Below, piece by piece: positions 38,415 to 49,943 of a DNA stretch of 64,000 nt. The number at the start of each line of letters is the position of its first letter. Position 1 is the first letter of the stretch. Below the pieces are notes generated by a model that had not been told where the DNA came from, did no database searches, and was given only the letters and a program-made list of their open reading frames with translations. Origin of the DNA: Ophiosphaerella korrae (Eukaryota > Ascomycota > Dothideomycetes > Pleosporales > Phaeosphaeriaceae); contig JALNQF010000159.1 in assembly GCA_028456385.1 (NCBI GenBank), positions 36,302-100,301 of the forward strand, in the 5' to 3' direction. Both the position numbers and the translations under genes were made by a program.

Positions 38415-41400
38415 ACCTTATACAAAAAAGTAATAGATTAACAAAGCCTATATACTAAGAGTACTAGTAGTATACTATATCCTAATAAAAGGAATACCTA
38501 GAAAGGACAAATACTAAGAAGGGGATAATATAATAATAAACTCTAAATATCTAGTATACTTTAAAGTATTATAGTTATTATACTTAGATAAGAATTATAT
38601 TACTTATAGGAACCCTAAAGTAAACAACTACGTATAGCTAGTATAAAGAAAAGGCTATAACTATATAGAAGTAATTCTAGTAGAAAATATCCTAAGATAG
38701 AAAATAATACTAGAAGAAGAATATATAGTAGTAAGACTAGGACTAAAACTATCTAAGAAATATATCTTAGGAAGACTATAGTATAAATGTATATATAATA
38801 AATATCTAAAGTATAAAGAATATAAGCTTAGAATATAGCTATAGCCTTAGAAAGATAGATAATTTACAAAATTACCTAAATAAGAAAAGCTAGAGAGTAT
38901 AAGAGGCCTATATATTACGAAAATAGGTATATACTAAAGAAAGAAAGTATAGTTAATAATTAATAGTAGAGCTATAAGAAACTTTATATTAAAAAAGTTT
39001 ATAAAAATATAAGGAATATATTATATAATAAAAAGGTACCCTTAGTAATTAAGTATAATTAAAGGAAAACTATTCTAAGAACCTATTAGGTTTAAGATAG
39101 TTCCTTCTATATTAGAGTTAGAAGAGATAATAATAAAAAATATAGTTATAGATATAATAATAATTAATAATAAATAAAATATAATCCTAGGGATACTATA
39201 GTTATAGATAACTAACCTAAATATTAATTAGAGAATAGAGAAAATTAGTTACCCTAAACAAGATATATTAAAAGCTAACATAAGTACCTATAAGAGAGAA
39301 TTCCTAGAAGAATACAAGAAATAGGAGGAATAACTTATAGAACCTAAAGACTACCTTCTAGAACACTAACTATAGGACCTAGTAATAGACCTAGAAGAAG
39401 GAAAAAATATAAGATAGAGCCTAGTCTATTAAAAGACTAAAAAAGAATTAAAAATTAAACATGTATTTATTAAGAATATAATAAAAAAAAGATAGATACA
39501 AGAATCTAAATCCTTAGTAGTATATAGACTTATATTTATAGATAAAAAGAGAATAAATAATAAAAGACCTTACGTAGATTTTAGAAAAACTAACGCAATT
39601 ATAAACAAGAACTAATATCCTTTACTATAAATAGACAAAATATAAAATAAGCTATAAAAAGTAAAGATCTTTATAAAACTAGATATCTAGAACGCCTACT
39701 ACTAAATTAGAATTAAGAAAGGTAATAAATAGAAAACAGCGTTTAGAACGCAATATAGATTATTTAAATACCTAGTTATACCTTTTAGATTAATAAACGC
39801 GCTAGTAGCTTTTTAAGAAAGAATTAATATAGTACTAAGAGAGTACTTAGACGTATTTATATTTATATTCCTAGATAATATCCTTATATTCTTAGAAATA
39901 GAGGAAGAATACGTATAACACGTATATAAAGTACTAGAAAAACTAGTAGAAAATAAACTATTTCTTAAGATAAGAAAATACGAGTTTTATATAAAGGAAA
40001 TAGATTTCCTTAGATTTATTATTAAACTAGGAAAAATTAAGATTAACTCTAGAAAGATTAAGTTAATTAACAAATAGATAATACTAAAGAACCTAAAAGA
40101 AGTACAATAATTTTATAGGTTAGTAGACTTCTATAAAAAGTTAATAGTAAGATAGTCTAAAGATATAAAACTAATAACTAAACTTATAAAGAAAGATATA
40201 GTTTTTAAATAGATAAAAGAATATAATAAAGTATTTAACTAAATTAAAAGAAAGTTTATAGAAAACCTAGTTATTAGAATATATAACCTAGACCTACTAG
40301 TAATAGTAAAGACAGACGTATCTAATTTAGTCTATAGGATAGTACTAATATAAGAAGACCTAAGAACTAAACAAGAATATTTAGTTAAACACTTCTCTAA
40401 GAAAATAAAGCTAGTAGAACTTAACTACTTAATTTATAATAAAGAAATACTAGTAATCTATAAAGTATTTAAATAATAAAGAGTATACTTATAAAGAGTA
40501 AAGTATAAAATAAAGGTCTATATAGACTATAAGAACTTTATAAGGTTTATAATAAATAAGGATCTATTATAACGCTATATAAGATAGTAGGAATTCCTAT
40601 TAATATTTAAGTTCGAAGTTATATATACAAAAGAGAAAGATAACTAGTTAGTAGATACTCTAAGTAGAAGACTAGATCTATAGAAAGAAATAAACGCTAT
40701 AGGTATAGTTCTAGTTAAGAACAAGGAAGGACACTTAACCCTAAATATACCTAAAATAGCCGCTATACTTAAAAGAAAAAATAGTAAGCTAGACGAATAG
40801 ATTTAGAAAACAACGTAAGAAGTATCTAAAGAAATAAAGAAACTAGAAATCTAAGAAAGATTTATATAAGCTTATAGAAGAATATATATTCTAAAGAAGA
40901 TTTAAAGAGAGTTTATATAATAATTCTATAAGTTGCTAGTATATAGATACTAGAGAATTAAGAAAATACTAAATAGGCTCCTAAGAGACTACTATATCCT
41001 AAGAGCAAGACAACTAGTAGAAGAAGTACTATAAGATTATATAGAATACTATAGAAATAAGTATAATAGATATATACTATATAGAATACTACAACTAGTT
41101 AAAGTACAAGAATAACTATAGAGAGTAATAACAATAGACTTTATTACAAAGTTACCTAAGTTAAAAGACCTAATATTAGGAGTTAAATATAATAGAATCC
41201 TAATAATAGTAGATAAGCTTATAAAGTACTTATACTTTAGACTATATAAAGAAAAAAGTAAAATAGAAGTTACTATATACTAGGTTCTAATAACTATAAT
41301 TAGCTAATATAGTATACTAGATAAAATTATTATAGATAGAGACGTATAATTTATATTAAAACTATAAAGAATAATAATAGTACAATTAGGAATATAATAC

Positions 41401-41948
41401 GTAATGTTAACAGTATATTATCTACAAACAGATAGATAATTAGAACGAATAAATTAGATAGTAGAATAGTACTTAAGATACTACCTTAACTATAACTAGA
41501 ATAATTAGGTACAATTACTACCTATAGCATAGTTAGTATATAACAGCGCAAAGAATATAGTAATAGAGGTATTACCTTTCTTTATAAATTATAGATTTAA
41601 CCCTAATATATATAGAACACTAAGAAATATAGAATCTTAGACTCTAAGAGGAGAAAACTTTACTAATAGACTTAGAGACATATACAATTAACTAAGACAA
41701 GACGTAGAATTTCTATATAACTAAATAGTAAAGTACTATAATAAAAAATATAAAGAGGGACCTTAATTTAGAAAGGGAGAAAAAGTATAGTTAGTATAAA
41801 AAAACATTAAGAGTAAACAATTAAGCCTAAAACTTAATTACGTAAAGATTAAACTAAACAAGTATAATTCTCTACCTATATACTTAGAATCTAGTTATAT
41901 TCCTTTTTAGCTTCTACGATCTATTTAGATAGTTTATCTTAAGCGTAG

Positions 41949-42164
41949 TTAATAGCTCTCTCTATTATAAATAAGTATAGACGCAAGAATAAGTATTATT
42001 AACCTATACTCTACTAGAGATACGCTAGAAAGGTTATAAGATATATAAGTATTAGTATAAATATACGCCTTATAAGCCTTACTATACTTTAAAGAAATAT
42101 AATCTATAAGAGGATTTAAGGACTTACAATAAGAATAAGGAAATATAGTAATACTATAGCGCAA
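41949..42164 (-). pseudogene. Antisense frame of E1, 71 codons still open
   Basis: Minus-strand frame in the pol-to-LTR segment that stays open for 71 codons despite RIP. Motifs SPNPLxDYISLKYxKAYKAY (with Tyr where Cys is likely) and NLSSVSLVEYRLIILI are also readable in the same place in E4 (near 9,950-10,000) and E2, but differ from the E3/E5 type. This suggests two versions of a Cys-rich antisense protein matching the two LTR types. Function unknown. Confidence 0.4.
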
Positions 42165-42308
42165 TATACAATCTACTAACTAAAGATAATAAAGGGTAGA
42201 CTTAGTAGGTATAAGGGAAGATAAGGAACTTAATATTAACGAAGAAACTAGATTAATAACCTTAGCCCTAGGGTAGGTAAACTAAGACCTATTTAGAGGG
42301 GGAGATAG

Positions 42309-42706
42309 TATTATAGGCGTAATAAGAGAAATCGAGATAGAACTAATTAATCCTAACTTAGATACTAACAAAGTATAGGACAAGTAGAGTAACGACTTTA
42401 ATTAGGAAACTACCTATAATTAGGATACGTAGTAGTAATCTATAGTTACGTATAAATAGATTAAGAGTAATCTATAATGTTGTATAAATAGATTAGTATA
42501 GGTATATAGTTAGTAGTAATACGTATTATTAGGATAGTATTAGCAATCTAATCTCTAACCTAGAACGCTAATACTTAACATTGTATACACAAATTAACTA
42601 TTATTTATAGTTATTACTAATTACTATATAAGCTTTTGTTATTACCCTACAATCTACTAACAACCTAATAGGTTATTAGGAAGTTAACCTAAGTAACCTA
42701 GTAACA
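42309..42706 (+). repeat. 3' LTR of E1 (398 bp)
   Basis: Starts TATTATAGGCGTAATAAG and ends CCTAGTAACA; next to it is the TSD CTATA. Two hairpin units, as in the 5' LTR. Confidence 0.9.
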
Positions 42707-45700
42707 CTATAAAATTATTATATTTCTTGTAGGTTCTTTAGTATTAGCTATTCTTAGATTACTTTAATCTTATTTAGATTAATTCTAATCTTTCCTAGTT
42801 CTATAATAAATCTAAAGAAGTCTATTTCTTTTATATAGAATTTATACTTTCTTATTTTAAGAAATAATTTATTTTCTACTAGCTTTTCTAGCACCTTATA
42901 TATATATTATATGTATTCTTCTTCTATTTCTAAGAATATAAAGATATTATCTAGGTATAAAAATATAAATACGTCTAAGTACTTTCTTAGTACTATATTA
43001 ATTCTTTCTTAGAACGCTACTAGTGCGTTTATTAATCTAAATAGTATAACTAAGTATTTATATAGTCTATACTACGTTCTAAATATAGTTTTCTATTTAT
43101 TTCCTTTCTTAATTCTAATCTAGTAGTAGGCGTTTTAGATATCTAGTTTTGTAAAGATTTAAGCTTTTTATAGTCTATTTTATATTTTATCTATTTATAG
43201 TAAAGGGTATTAGTTCTTATTTATAATTATGTTTGTTTTTCTAAAGTCTACGTAGAGTTATTTCTTATCTATCTCTTTTTTATCTATAAATATAAGTCTA
43301 TATACTACTAAAAACTTAGATTCTTATATCTATCTTTTCTTAATTATATTTTGTATAAATACTTATTTAATCTTAGATTCTTCTTCTATTTTCTTATAGA
43401 CTAGGCTCTATCTTACGTCTTTCTCTTCTTCTAGTTCTATCGCTAAATCCTATAGTTAATATTCTAGAAGGTAATTATTAAGTTCTATAAGTTATTTTTC
43501 CTATTCTTTATATTCTTCTAGAAACTATCCTTTATAGGTAGTTATGTTAGCTTTTAATATTTTTTTTTAAGGTAACTAATTTTCTCTATTCTCTAATTAA
43601 TCCTTAGGTTAGCTAACTATAACTATAGCATTCCTAATATTACGTCTTGCTTATTATTAATTATTGTTATATCTATAACTATATTCCTAATTTCTAGTCT
43701 TTCTAACCTTAGTATTAAAGGTATTGTCTTAAACTTAATAAGTTTCTAAAATAGTTTTCCTTTAATTATACTTAGTTATTAAGGGTACTTCTTTATTATA
43801 TAATATATTCCTTATATTTCTATAAACTTCTTAGATATAAAGTTCTTTGTAGCTCTACTATTAATTATAATTTATACTTTCTTTCTTTAGTATATACCTT
43901 CTTTTATAATATATAGGCCTATTATACTTTCTAGCTTTTTTTACTTAAGTCTTTGTTTAACTTATCTATCTTTTTAGGGCTATTATCCTATTTTACGTTT
44001 ATAATTTTCGTGTTTTAGATATTTATTATATATATACTTATACTATAGCCTTTCTTTTATATATTCCTTTAATAGCTTTAGTCCTAGTCTAATTAATATA
44101 TATTCTTTGTTAGGTATTTTAATTATTTCCTAACCTTTAATTTCTTTCTTTAGGATTACTCTAGTATAGTTGTATCCGTTTCTTTGTTTTAGCTATATAT
44201 AGTTTCGTACTTTCTCTTCTCTATATAGGTAGTAGTATATATTTAAGCATAATACTTATAATATTTCTAGATATACTAGATATTCTAGATCTATTCTCTT
44301 ATCGTCCCCTACCTAGTACTTATCTATACTAGGTCTTATAGTTGTTAGGATATAGTACACTATTAGTACTTATAGTATATAGGCTTTATTAATCTATTAC
44401 ATCTTCTTTATAAAGTATTACTATTCTCTTTATATAAGTATTCTTCCTACTATAACTATATATTACTCTATCTATTATTAAAATGTTGTAAACTTTATTA
44501 CTTTAGGATTATATTCTTTCTAGTCTTTATACGCTTCCTCTATACTTATAACTAGTAAGTATTTCTAAATATATTTCTAGTCTTTATTTCGTTCTAATAT
44601 ATCTATTATTGTATAACTATTATAGCTATATATATTTAACTAGGTATACTCTATATCTCTTATATTAATTTATCTCTTATCTCTTTATAGTCCTTTAGAG
44701 GAGACTATAGTAGTCTCTTTATTTAGTATTAGTCTTTTAGCCTAGATTAATAGAGTCTAAAGCTCTTCCCCTTCTAAGTCTTCTATTAGTAAGTCTATTA
44801 CTTAGGCTATTTCTTCTAGCTAAGCTTTTATTCTTTCTTTTGTTACTACTACTCTATACTTTTATAGAAACTATCTTACTCTCTACTTACTAGAAAGATA
44901 TATAAAGTAGTTATTATTATAATAAAAGGCCTAATAGAGTATTACGTATTATACTTCTTTACTCTTAGCTACCTTCTCTTAAGGTTTAGCCTATACTTTC
45001 TATACTTCTTTCTTACCTTTAGTTATCTTTAACTAAGCTTCTTAATCTTTCTTAGAGTCTTTACTTCTATAGTCTTTTGTAAAGTGTCTTAGCTTCCTAT
45101 ATTTATAATATATTGTATCCTTTTTTTATTTTAATTAGTAGTTCTTTATATAGTAGCCTAGTTTACTATAATTAAAGTACGTAAAGTCTTTATTCTTCTT
45201 TTTCTTTCTATCTTTATTAGCGTTAAGGATTATAGGGTCTCCCTTATTATAATTTTAGGTAGGTCCTCTATACTTATTTTTCTTCTATTCTTAAAAATTG
45301 TTATTAATTTATATTACCTATTACTTTAAGGCTTCTAGTATTCTTAGCTTCTCTATATAAATTATTTCGTATTGTATTTTTAAGTTTAGTCCTTATTTAA
45401 ATTATAATATTAGAGATAGCTTATTCTATTCTATATTTTACAATAGTTATTTAAACTATAATATATATTTAGAAATACTCTTGTTTTATATAAGCTTCTT
45501 AAGCCTTTCTTTAGCTTATTAAGTAATATCTATATCTTTAAACACTACTCTTATTTATCTTATAAAGTATTTATAACTTCTAAAGATAGCTTTAGTTTTA
45601 TCTTTCTAGTTTATCTAAGTATATATTGTATAATCTATCTAGTAAGGCTTAAACTATCTTATTACGTCTCCTTTAAGGTATATTCTAATATATATTACTT

Positions 45701-46152
45701 TTTTATCTTCTCTATTAAAGTATAGTACTTATATATTAATTTAGAGTTGTGCTAATACTATAAAAGGTCTTAGGTTCTCTTTTATTCTATTAAACTTTTT
45801 AAGTATAGGTATCTTAAGTAGTTTCTTTATTGTACTTATCTCTAGTCTTTAAGTAATTAGCTCTATCTAGTTTTATCCTTCTATATTAGCTTTAATTTAG
45901 ACTTTATTCTATTTTGCGTATTCCTAGAGTTCTTTATTTTAGGTTTCTAAGGCGTTAATTACTATCTTTATATCTTCCTTTTCTAAGATTAAGTTGTTTA
46001 GATAGTCTTTAATTTACTTCTATATAGTATTGTCTAATTTATAACTACTTATAGGTACTTTAGCTCTTTTTTTAGTTAAGCTTTCTACTATTATATTAGC
46101 TAGACTATACACTACTTACGCTTTACTTCTTGTAATAACTAAATTAGTAAGG

Positions 46153-46556
46153 TATAATAGGGCCTTCTATTATTAACTATAGGTAACCTGTTTTTAGAGT
46201 ATTAGTAGATTAAAAGTTAATAATAAAGCTTATATAGTAATCTATAATAACTATAAATAATAGAAGATATCTTGTAATTGTCTTGTATTAGCGTTCTATA
46301 GTTAAAGGATTTAATTACTAATTCTATCTTAATAATATATAGTTTTATTAACTATATACCTTTATTAATATATTTATATAACCTTATAGATTACTCTAAT
46401 CTATTATACGTATTTATAGATTATTTTACGTCTTACGTATCTAAATTATAGTACGCTTCCTAATCTAGGTTGTTACCTTACTTATCCTATACTTCGTTAG
46501 CATCTAAGTTAGAATTAATTAGCTCTATCTCGATTTCTCTTGTTACGCCTATAATA
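46153..46556 (-). repeat. 5' LTR of E0 (404 bp)
   Basis: + strand: TATAATAGGG next to the gag leader AAATTAGTAAGG, ending TTGTTACGCCTATAATA. It holds fewer internal AATCTA repeats than the 3' LTR. Helitron sequence follows directly. Confidence 0.85.
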
Positions 46557-46561
46557 TATAA

Positions 46562-48440
46562 GGCGAGTAGTATTATTTATAGATACTTTTAACTATTATA
46601 TAGGGCCTAACAAGCTTTAAAGACTTATAGACTTTTAATAATACTACTTATTCTACTTTTTAAGCTACTATAGAGGCCTATAGATTACTATTATATAATA
46701 CTAATTAGGTAGCTTATTTCTATAACGCTATTTACTTTACTACTAGCTAGGCTTTATAGTCTCTTTTTATATATTCTCTCTTTAATAGTTTTATTATAGA
46801 CCTACTTACTATCTAGACTACTTTCTATACTAACTTATATAATAACCTATAAAGTCTTGTAGCTACTCTTACTATTTCTTCTATAGCTAATATATATCTT
46901 AATTATAGGCTTTATTTAGTTAAGAGTCTACTTATAGAGTCTAGAAAGTATCTTACTAATTTTAGGCTACCTATTTGTAAGTATAACTAGGGTTAGTAAG
47001 TTAGTAATTAGCTTATTATAGCTAAACTAGCTTATAATATAGAAGAAATAGATTCTACCTTCTAGGATATATATTCTAGCCTTAATAGTAACTAGCTTAC
47101 TACTTTTATAACTATTACTACTACTTTAGATACTATATATTTTTTCCTATAGGGGCCTATAGGTACTAGGAAGACGTTTCTATAGCGCTATATTTATACT
47201 TATTACTATTCTTTATACTATATTATACTTTATATAGCTTCTTCTAGGATTATAGCTATTTTACTACTTAGTAGGTGTACTATATATTTCTATTTTTAGA
47301 TTCCTATTAATATTTATAAGGATTCTATTTATATAGTCTCTCTTATATCTAAGTTAAAGTAGTTACTATATAAAGTAGCTTTTATTATCTAAGATAAAGT
47401 ACCTATATAGTACTATTACTACTTTAAGGCTATATACTATATACTATAAGATGTTTATAGCTTTTCTACTTTATTTAGTAGTTTCTTACTTATTACTAGT
47501 AGTAATTTTACGTAGATTTTACTAGTTATTCCTAAAGGTAGGTAGCTTAAAGTTATTAATACTTATTTATAGTTGTTTACACTTATATAGCTATATTTAA
47601 CTATTCTTTACTTTTACTAAAATATACGTATCCTATCTAGAGCTAAAAATAGTTATCTTATAGACTAGACTAAGACTTTAGTAACTCTATAAATAGATAG
47701 ACTTATCCTTATACTACCTTAGATATAGGTATTCTATAGTAAATATAGGTTTTTAGCTTATATATATCTACTTAACGTACTTACGCGTACTATTATAGAC
47801 TTTTAGGCCTTAGCTAGGCGTACTATTTTAGCTATATAGAATAATAACGTTACTACTATTAATAGTTCTATACTTACTACCTTTCCTAGTATCTTAGTAG
47901 AGCTATTAGGTACTAATTCTATAGATATTAAAGATAGTATAGCTTAGGATTAACCTTTAATAGAGCTTTTATAAGCTTTTAAGCCTCTAAGTTTACTACT
48001 ATTAAAGCTATTTTTAAAAGAGAGTACTCCTATTATTTTATTATATAATCTCTATCTTAAATAAAGCCTCTATAATAGAATCTACTTAACTATTATATAT
48101 ATTAGTTTTAGGATTTTAGAGGCGTAGATTTTATCTAGAGAGTTTATAGGATAGTTATAGCTTATTCTATATATTAAGCTTTCTTTTATAGTTAGTAAGC
48201 TTCTATTTATTATTTTATAGGTCTAATTTCTAGTTTACTTTTCTTTTATAATTACTATTAATAAGTTTTAGGGCTAGTTACTATCTATTATAGGTATAGA
48301 TCTATAGTATCTTATATTTATATATAAGTAGTTATATATTGTAATATCCTATATTACTACTTTAGCTAGTTTTTTAGTTTTACTTCTAGCTATTTCTCCT
48401 TCTACTAGGAGCACTTATAGAGCTATAAATATTATATATT
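46562..48440 (+). pseudogene. Helitron helicase (Pif1-like) relic of H1
   Basis: Helitrons encode a Rep/helicase protein; this is the helicase half. With TAG/TAA read as former Trp/Gln/Arg codons the + strand gives GEQYYLQILL (Helitron GERYYLRxLL block) at 46,562, a Walker A box GPIGTRKTF at about 47,153 (normally GPGGTGKT), the Pif1 block corresponding to IIWDE near 47,385, and the C-terminal ITINKFQGQLLSIIGIDL block near 48,255-48,305 (Pif1 family TINKSQGQT). Several Gly codons of Walker A are lost, so no ATPase could be made. The N-terminal Rep domain is not found beyond E0. Neighbour: an unassigned frame follows at about 48,820. Confidence 0.8.
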
Positions 48441-48819
48441 CTAAAGTTTTACTACTATAATATATATATATTTATTCTTTTTATAGTATCTTTTCTTTTT
48501 ATTTTATAGTTTTATAGGGTTTATTTTATAAATTTTTACTTTTTATAAGCTTTAATTTTTATATATTTTTTATCTTTATAGTTTTTAACTAGCTCTAAAT
48601 TTACGCAACTTACTTTTACTTCTTACTCCTTCTCTCTCTCCCTAGTATAAGTTACAAGCTTTTTTTCTAACTTTTATAGAGTATTTACTAACTATTTCCT
48701 AGCTATATATTTTTATAAATTAGCTACTAATCTACTTTTTACTAACTCTATTCTAATAATTATATACTTTCTACCTATTTTCTAGATTTTTACTAACTTT
48801 TTATAGTATTATAGCTAAA

Positions 48820-49590
48820 GATACTAATTACGCTAGTAATAATAGCCCTAGAAACCCTAGTAATTTACTTATAGGGGGTGCTAATAATATCCTATAAGGT
48901 CTAATTTCTACTAATTATCTATATATTAGCTATAAATCTAGAGATTTACTAGAGATATAGCTTAAAAAATAGGAGCTTTTTAATACCTATTAGGTCTATT
49001 AACTTTATAATTAGGATAGAAAGGAGAGGCCTAAGTTCTATAAAAAGTCTAATTTCTACCCCTTTAGTATATTTATAGCCTTATTTCTACTCTTTTTCTT
49101 TCTTTACTAACTATAAACTTCTATAAAACGTACGTAAAATCTTAAAGCTACTTTATTATAGTATTATAGAGATCTTACTAAGAAGCTCTATATATCCTAT
49201 ATCTAGCTTATAGGTTTATTTATAAACTATAAGATCTAGTAAGGTGTTTTTTATAGCTTTTATACAAACTACTATTATAGCTTTAAGGAGGCCTATTGTA
49301 GTCTTTAATATTAGTTTTTTTTTCTATTTTATAGTCTATTACTAATGTTTATAGCTAATATAGATAGGGATACTCTAAAAAAAGATAGTAAAAAAGACTA
49401 TAAGGATAGAATAACTAAAAAAAACTATTGTAAAGGTTATAAAAATTCTACCTCTAACTCTAAAACTTTTACTCCTAAGCGTCTAAAGTCTAAGAAAGAC
49501 TATAATATACTTATTAAGTCTAGTAAGTATCTTTTATTAGGTATTTATTTCCTTAGTTTTTTTTTTATTTTCCTCTTACTAATATTATAG
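48820..49590 (+). pseudogene. Unassigned second reading frame in Helitron H1
   Basis: Downstream of the helicase, after about 380 bp of AT-rich spacer, a + strand frame can be followed for roughly 250 codons with TAG/TAA only where Trp, Gln or Arg could have stood. Readable blocks: YASNNSPRNPSNLLIGGANN, then DRKERPKFYKKSNFYP, then a Lys-rich C-terminal part (DRDTLKKDSKKDYKDRITKK) that is truly open from 49,345 to 49,590. Two hydrophobic stretches are present (near 49,070-49,120 and 49,530-49,585). The product is not recognised. It could be an accessory Helitron gene, a captured host gene or an older insertion. Coding character is inferred from the stop pattern only. Confidence 0.35.
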
Positions 49591-49917
49591 ATATCTTTAC
49601 TAAGATCTATAAAGTCTATAAGACCTTACAAGATGCTTAAAAGGCCTTAGATAAGCTTAAGGAAAAGGCTCTTAAGATATAATTTTTAGGTCTTCTATAA
49701 CGTTTGCTTTATAAATTATAGCTATAAATAGGCGTAAAATACCTTAATAATATACCTATATAGTAGTTTTTAAGTCTGTTACAGACTACCTAGAGCTTTT
49801 CTCTAGGTTAGTAATACTAGTTAATACTAGTTAATTCCTTTACATTTACTTTGCGCTACTGTAAACTATTTACTAAACTTACTTATGCTAAGCCTATTTA
49901 GCCCTAAATATCTAAGC

Positions 49918-49943
49918 CTTACATACACTAGCTAATAGGCTAG
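49918..49943 (+). repeat. Helitron 3' terminal motif, copy 1 (end of H1)
   Basis: 26 bases, CTTACATACACTAGCTAATA then GGCTAG, with a CTAGC..GCTAG stem and a CTAG end. Recurs at 50,744-50,769 and 50,874-50,899. Confidence 0.65.

Larger units (their letters stand above)
29350..41857 (+). pseudogene. gag-pol relic of E1 (29,350-31,046 plus 38,420-41,857)
   Basis: The gag part precedes E2. The zinc-knuckle block (CYKCxxxGHFxKDC in mutated form) is near 30,335-30,385. After E2 come the protease-like, RT (YxDD equivalent near 39,870), RNase H (about 40,310-40,680) and integrase blocks. The reading ends abruptly at the deletion near 41,857, so the C-terminus of integrase and the usual pol stop are missing. 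RIP stops throughout. Confidence 0.85.
28905..42706 (+). mobile_element. E1: Ty3/gypsy retrotransposon inserted in E0, itself split by E2, with an internal deletion
   Basis: Both LTRs are 398 bp (28,905-29,302; 42,309-42,706). TSD CTATA at 28,900-28,904 and 42,707-42,711. The element resumes at 38,420 after E2: gag sequence AGTAGTAGTACCTT at the left and ATACAAAAAAG at the right of E2 join to match E2 itself near 33,206-33,222. Net length is only about 6.4 kb. Compared with E2, roughly 0.5 kb is missing at a junction near 41,857, where integrase sequence passes straight into the downstream segment. The rest is typical family coding order on the + strand, RIP-mutated. Confidence 0.95.
26640..46100 (-). 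pseudogene. gag-pol relic of E0 (interrupted by E1 between 28,904 and 42,712)
   Basis: Minus-strand relic of the shared gypsy polyprotein. The gag part is at about 44,500-46,100, with a zinc-knuckle region near 45,080-45,110. The RT box matching YLDNILI is near 42,940, and RNase H and integrase lie between 28,780 and 26,700. E1 hit the region between RT and RNase H. Stops from RIP occur in every stretch. Confidence 0.8.
25475..46556 (-). mobile_element. E0: Ty3/gypsy retrotransposon (minus), host of the E1/E2 nest
   Basis: LTRs at 25,475-25,926 (452 bp) and 46,153-46,556 (404 bp). Internal halves at 25,927-28,904 and 42,712-46,152 join precisely when E1 is removed: TTCGCTAACCTATA meets AAATTATTATATTTC, as in E4 near 12,370. 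Net length is about 7.0 kb after also removing a 229 bp insert. The coding order on the minus strand is gag (high coordinates) to integrase, with the pol stop at 26,640-26,642. No clean TSD was seen (AGATA at left, TATAA at right), unlike the other copies. The two LTRs differ in the number of small internal repeats. Confidence 0.85.
7071..49943 (+). mobile_element. H1: Helitron, split by nested insertions, RIP-mutated
   Basis: Pieces: 7,071-7,352, 25,079-25,474 and 46,557-49,943 (about 4.1 kb once E4 and E0 are removed). The 5' end is placed at A|TCTATATACTAATAGATATA (TC at 7,071) because the same sequence in less mutated form starts H2 at 49,946. The 3' end is placed at CTAG, 49,940-49,943, inside a 26-base terminal motif that recurs at 50,744-50,769 and 50,874-50,899. 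Helitrons start with TC, end with CTRR and insert between A and T. The helicase at 46,562-48,440 settles the class. The piece before it is too short for a full Rep domain, so H1 probably lost that part before E4 arrived. Confidence 0.65.

Noticed and set aside
49345..49590. 81-codon open frame as an independent intact gene
   Set aside because: It is the last open piece of a longer, stop-interrupted frame in the Helitron; AT-rich composition and Lys/Ile bias follow RIP.
1..49943. AT-rich block as mitochondrial DNA or a centromere
   Set aside because: It resolves into nuclear retrotransposons, pogo elements and a Helitron with TSDs; no mitochondrial genes. A centromere cannot be excluded but nothing in the sequence requires it.
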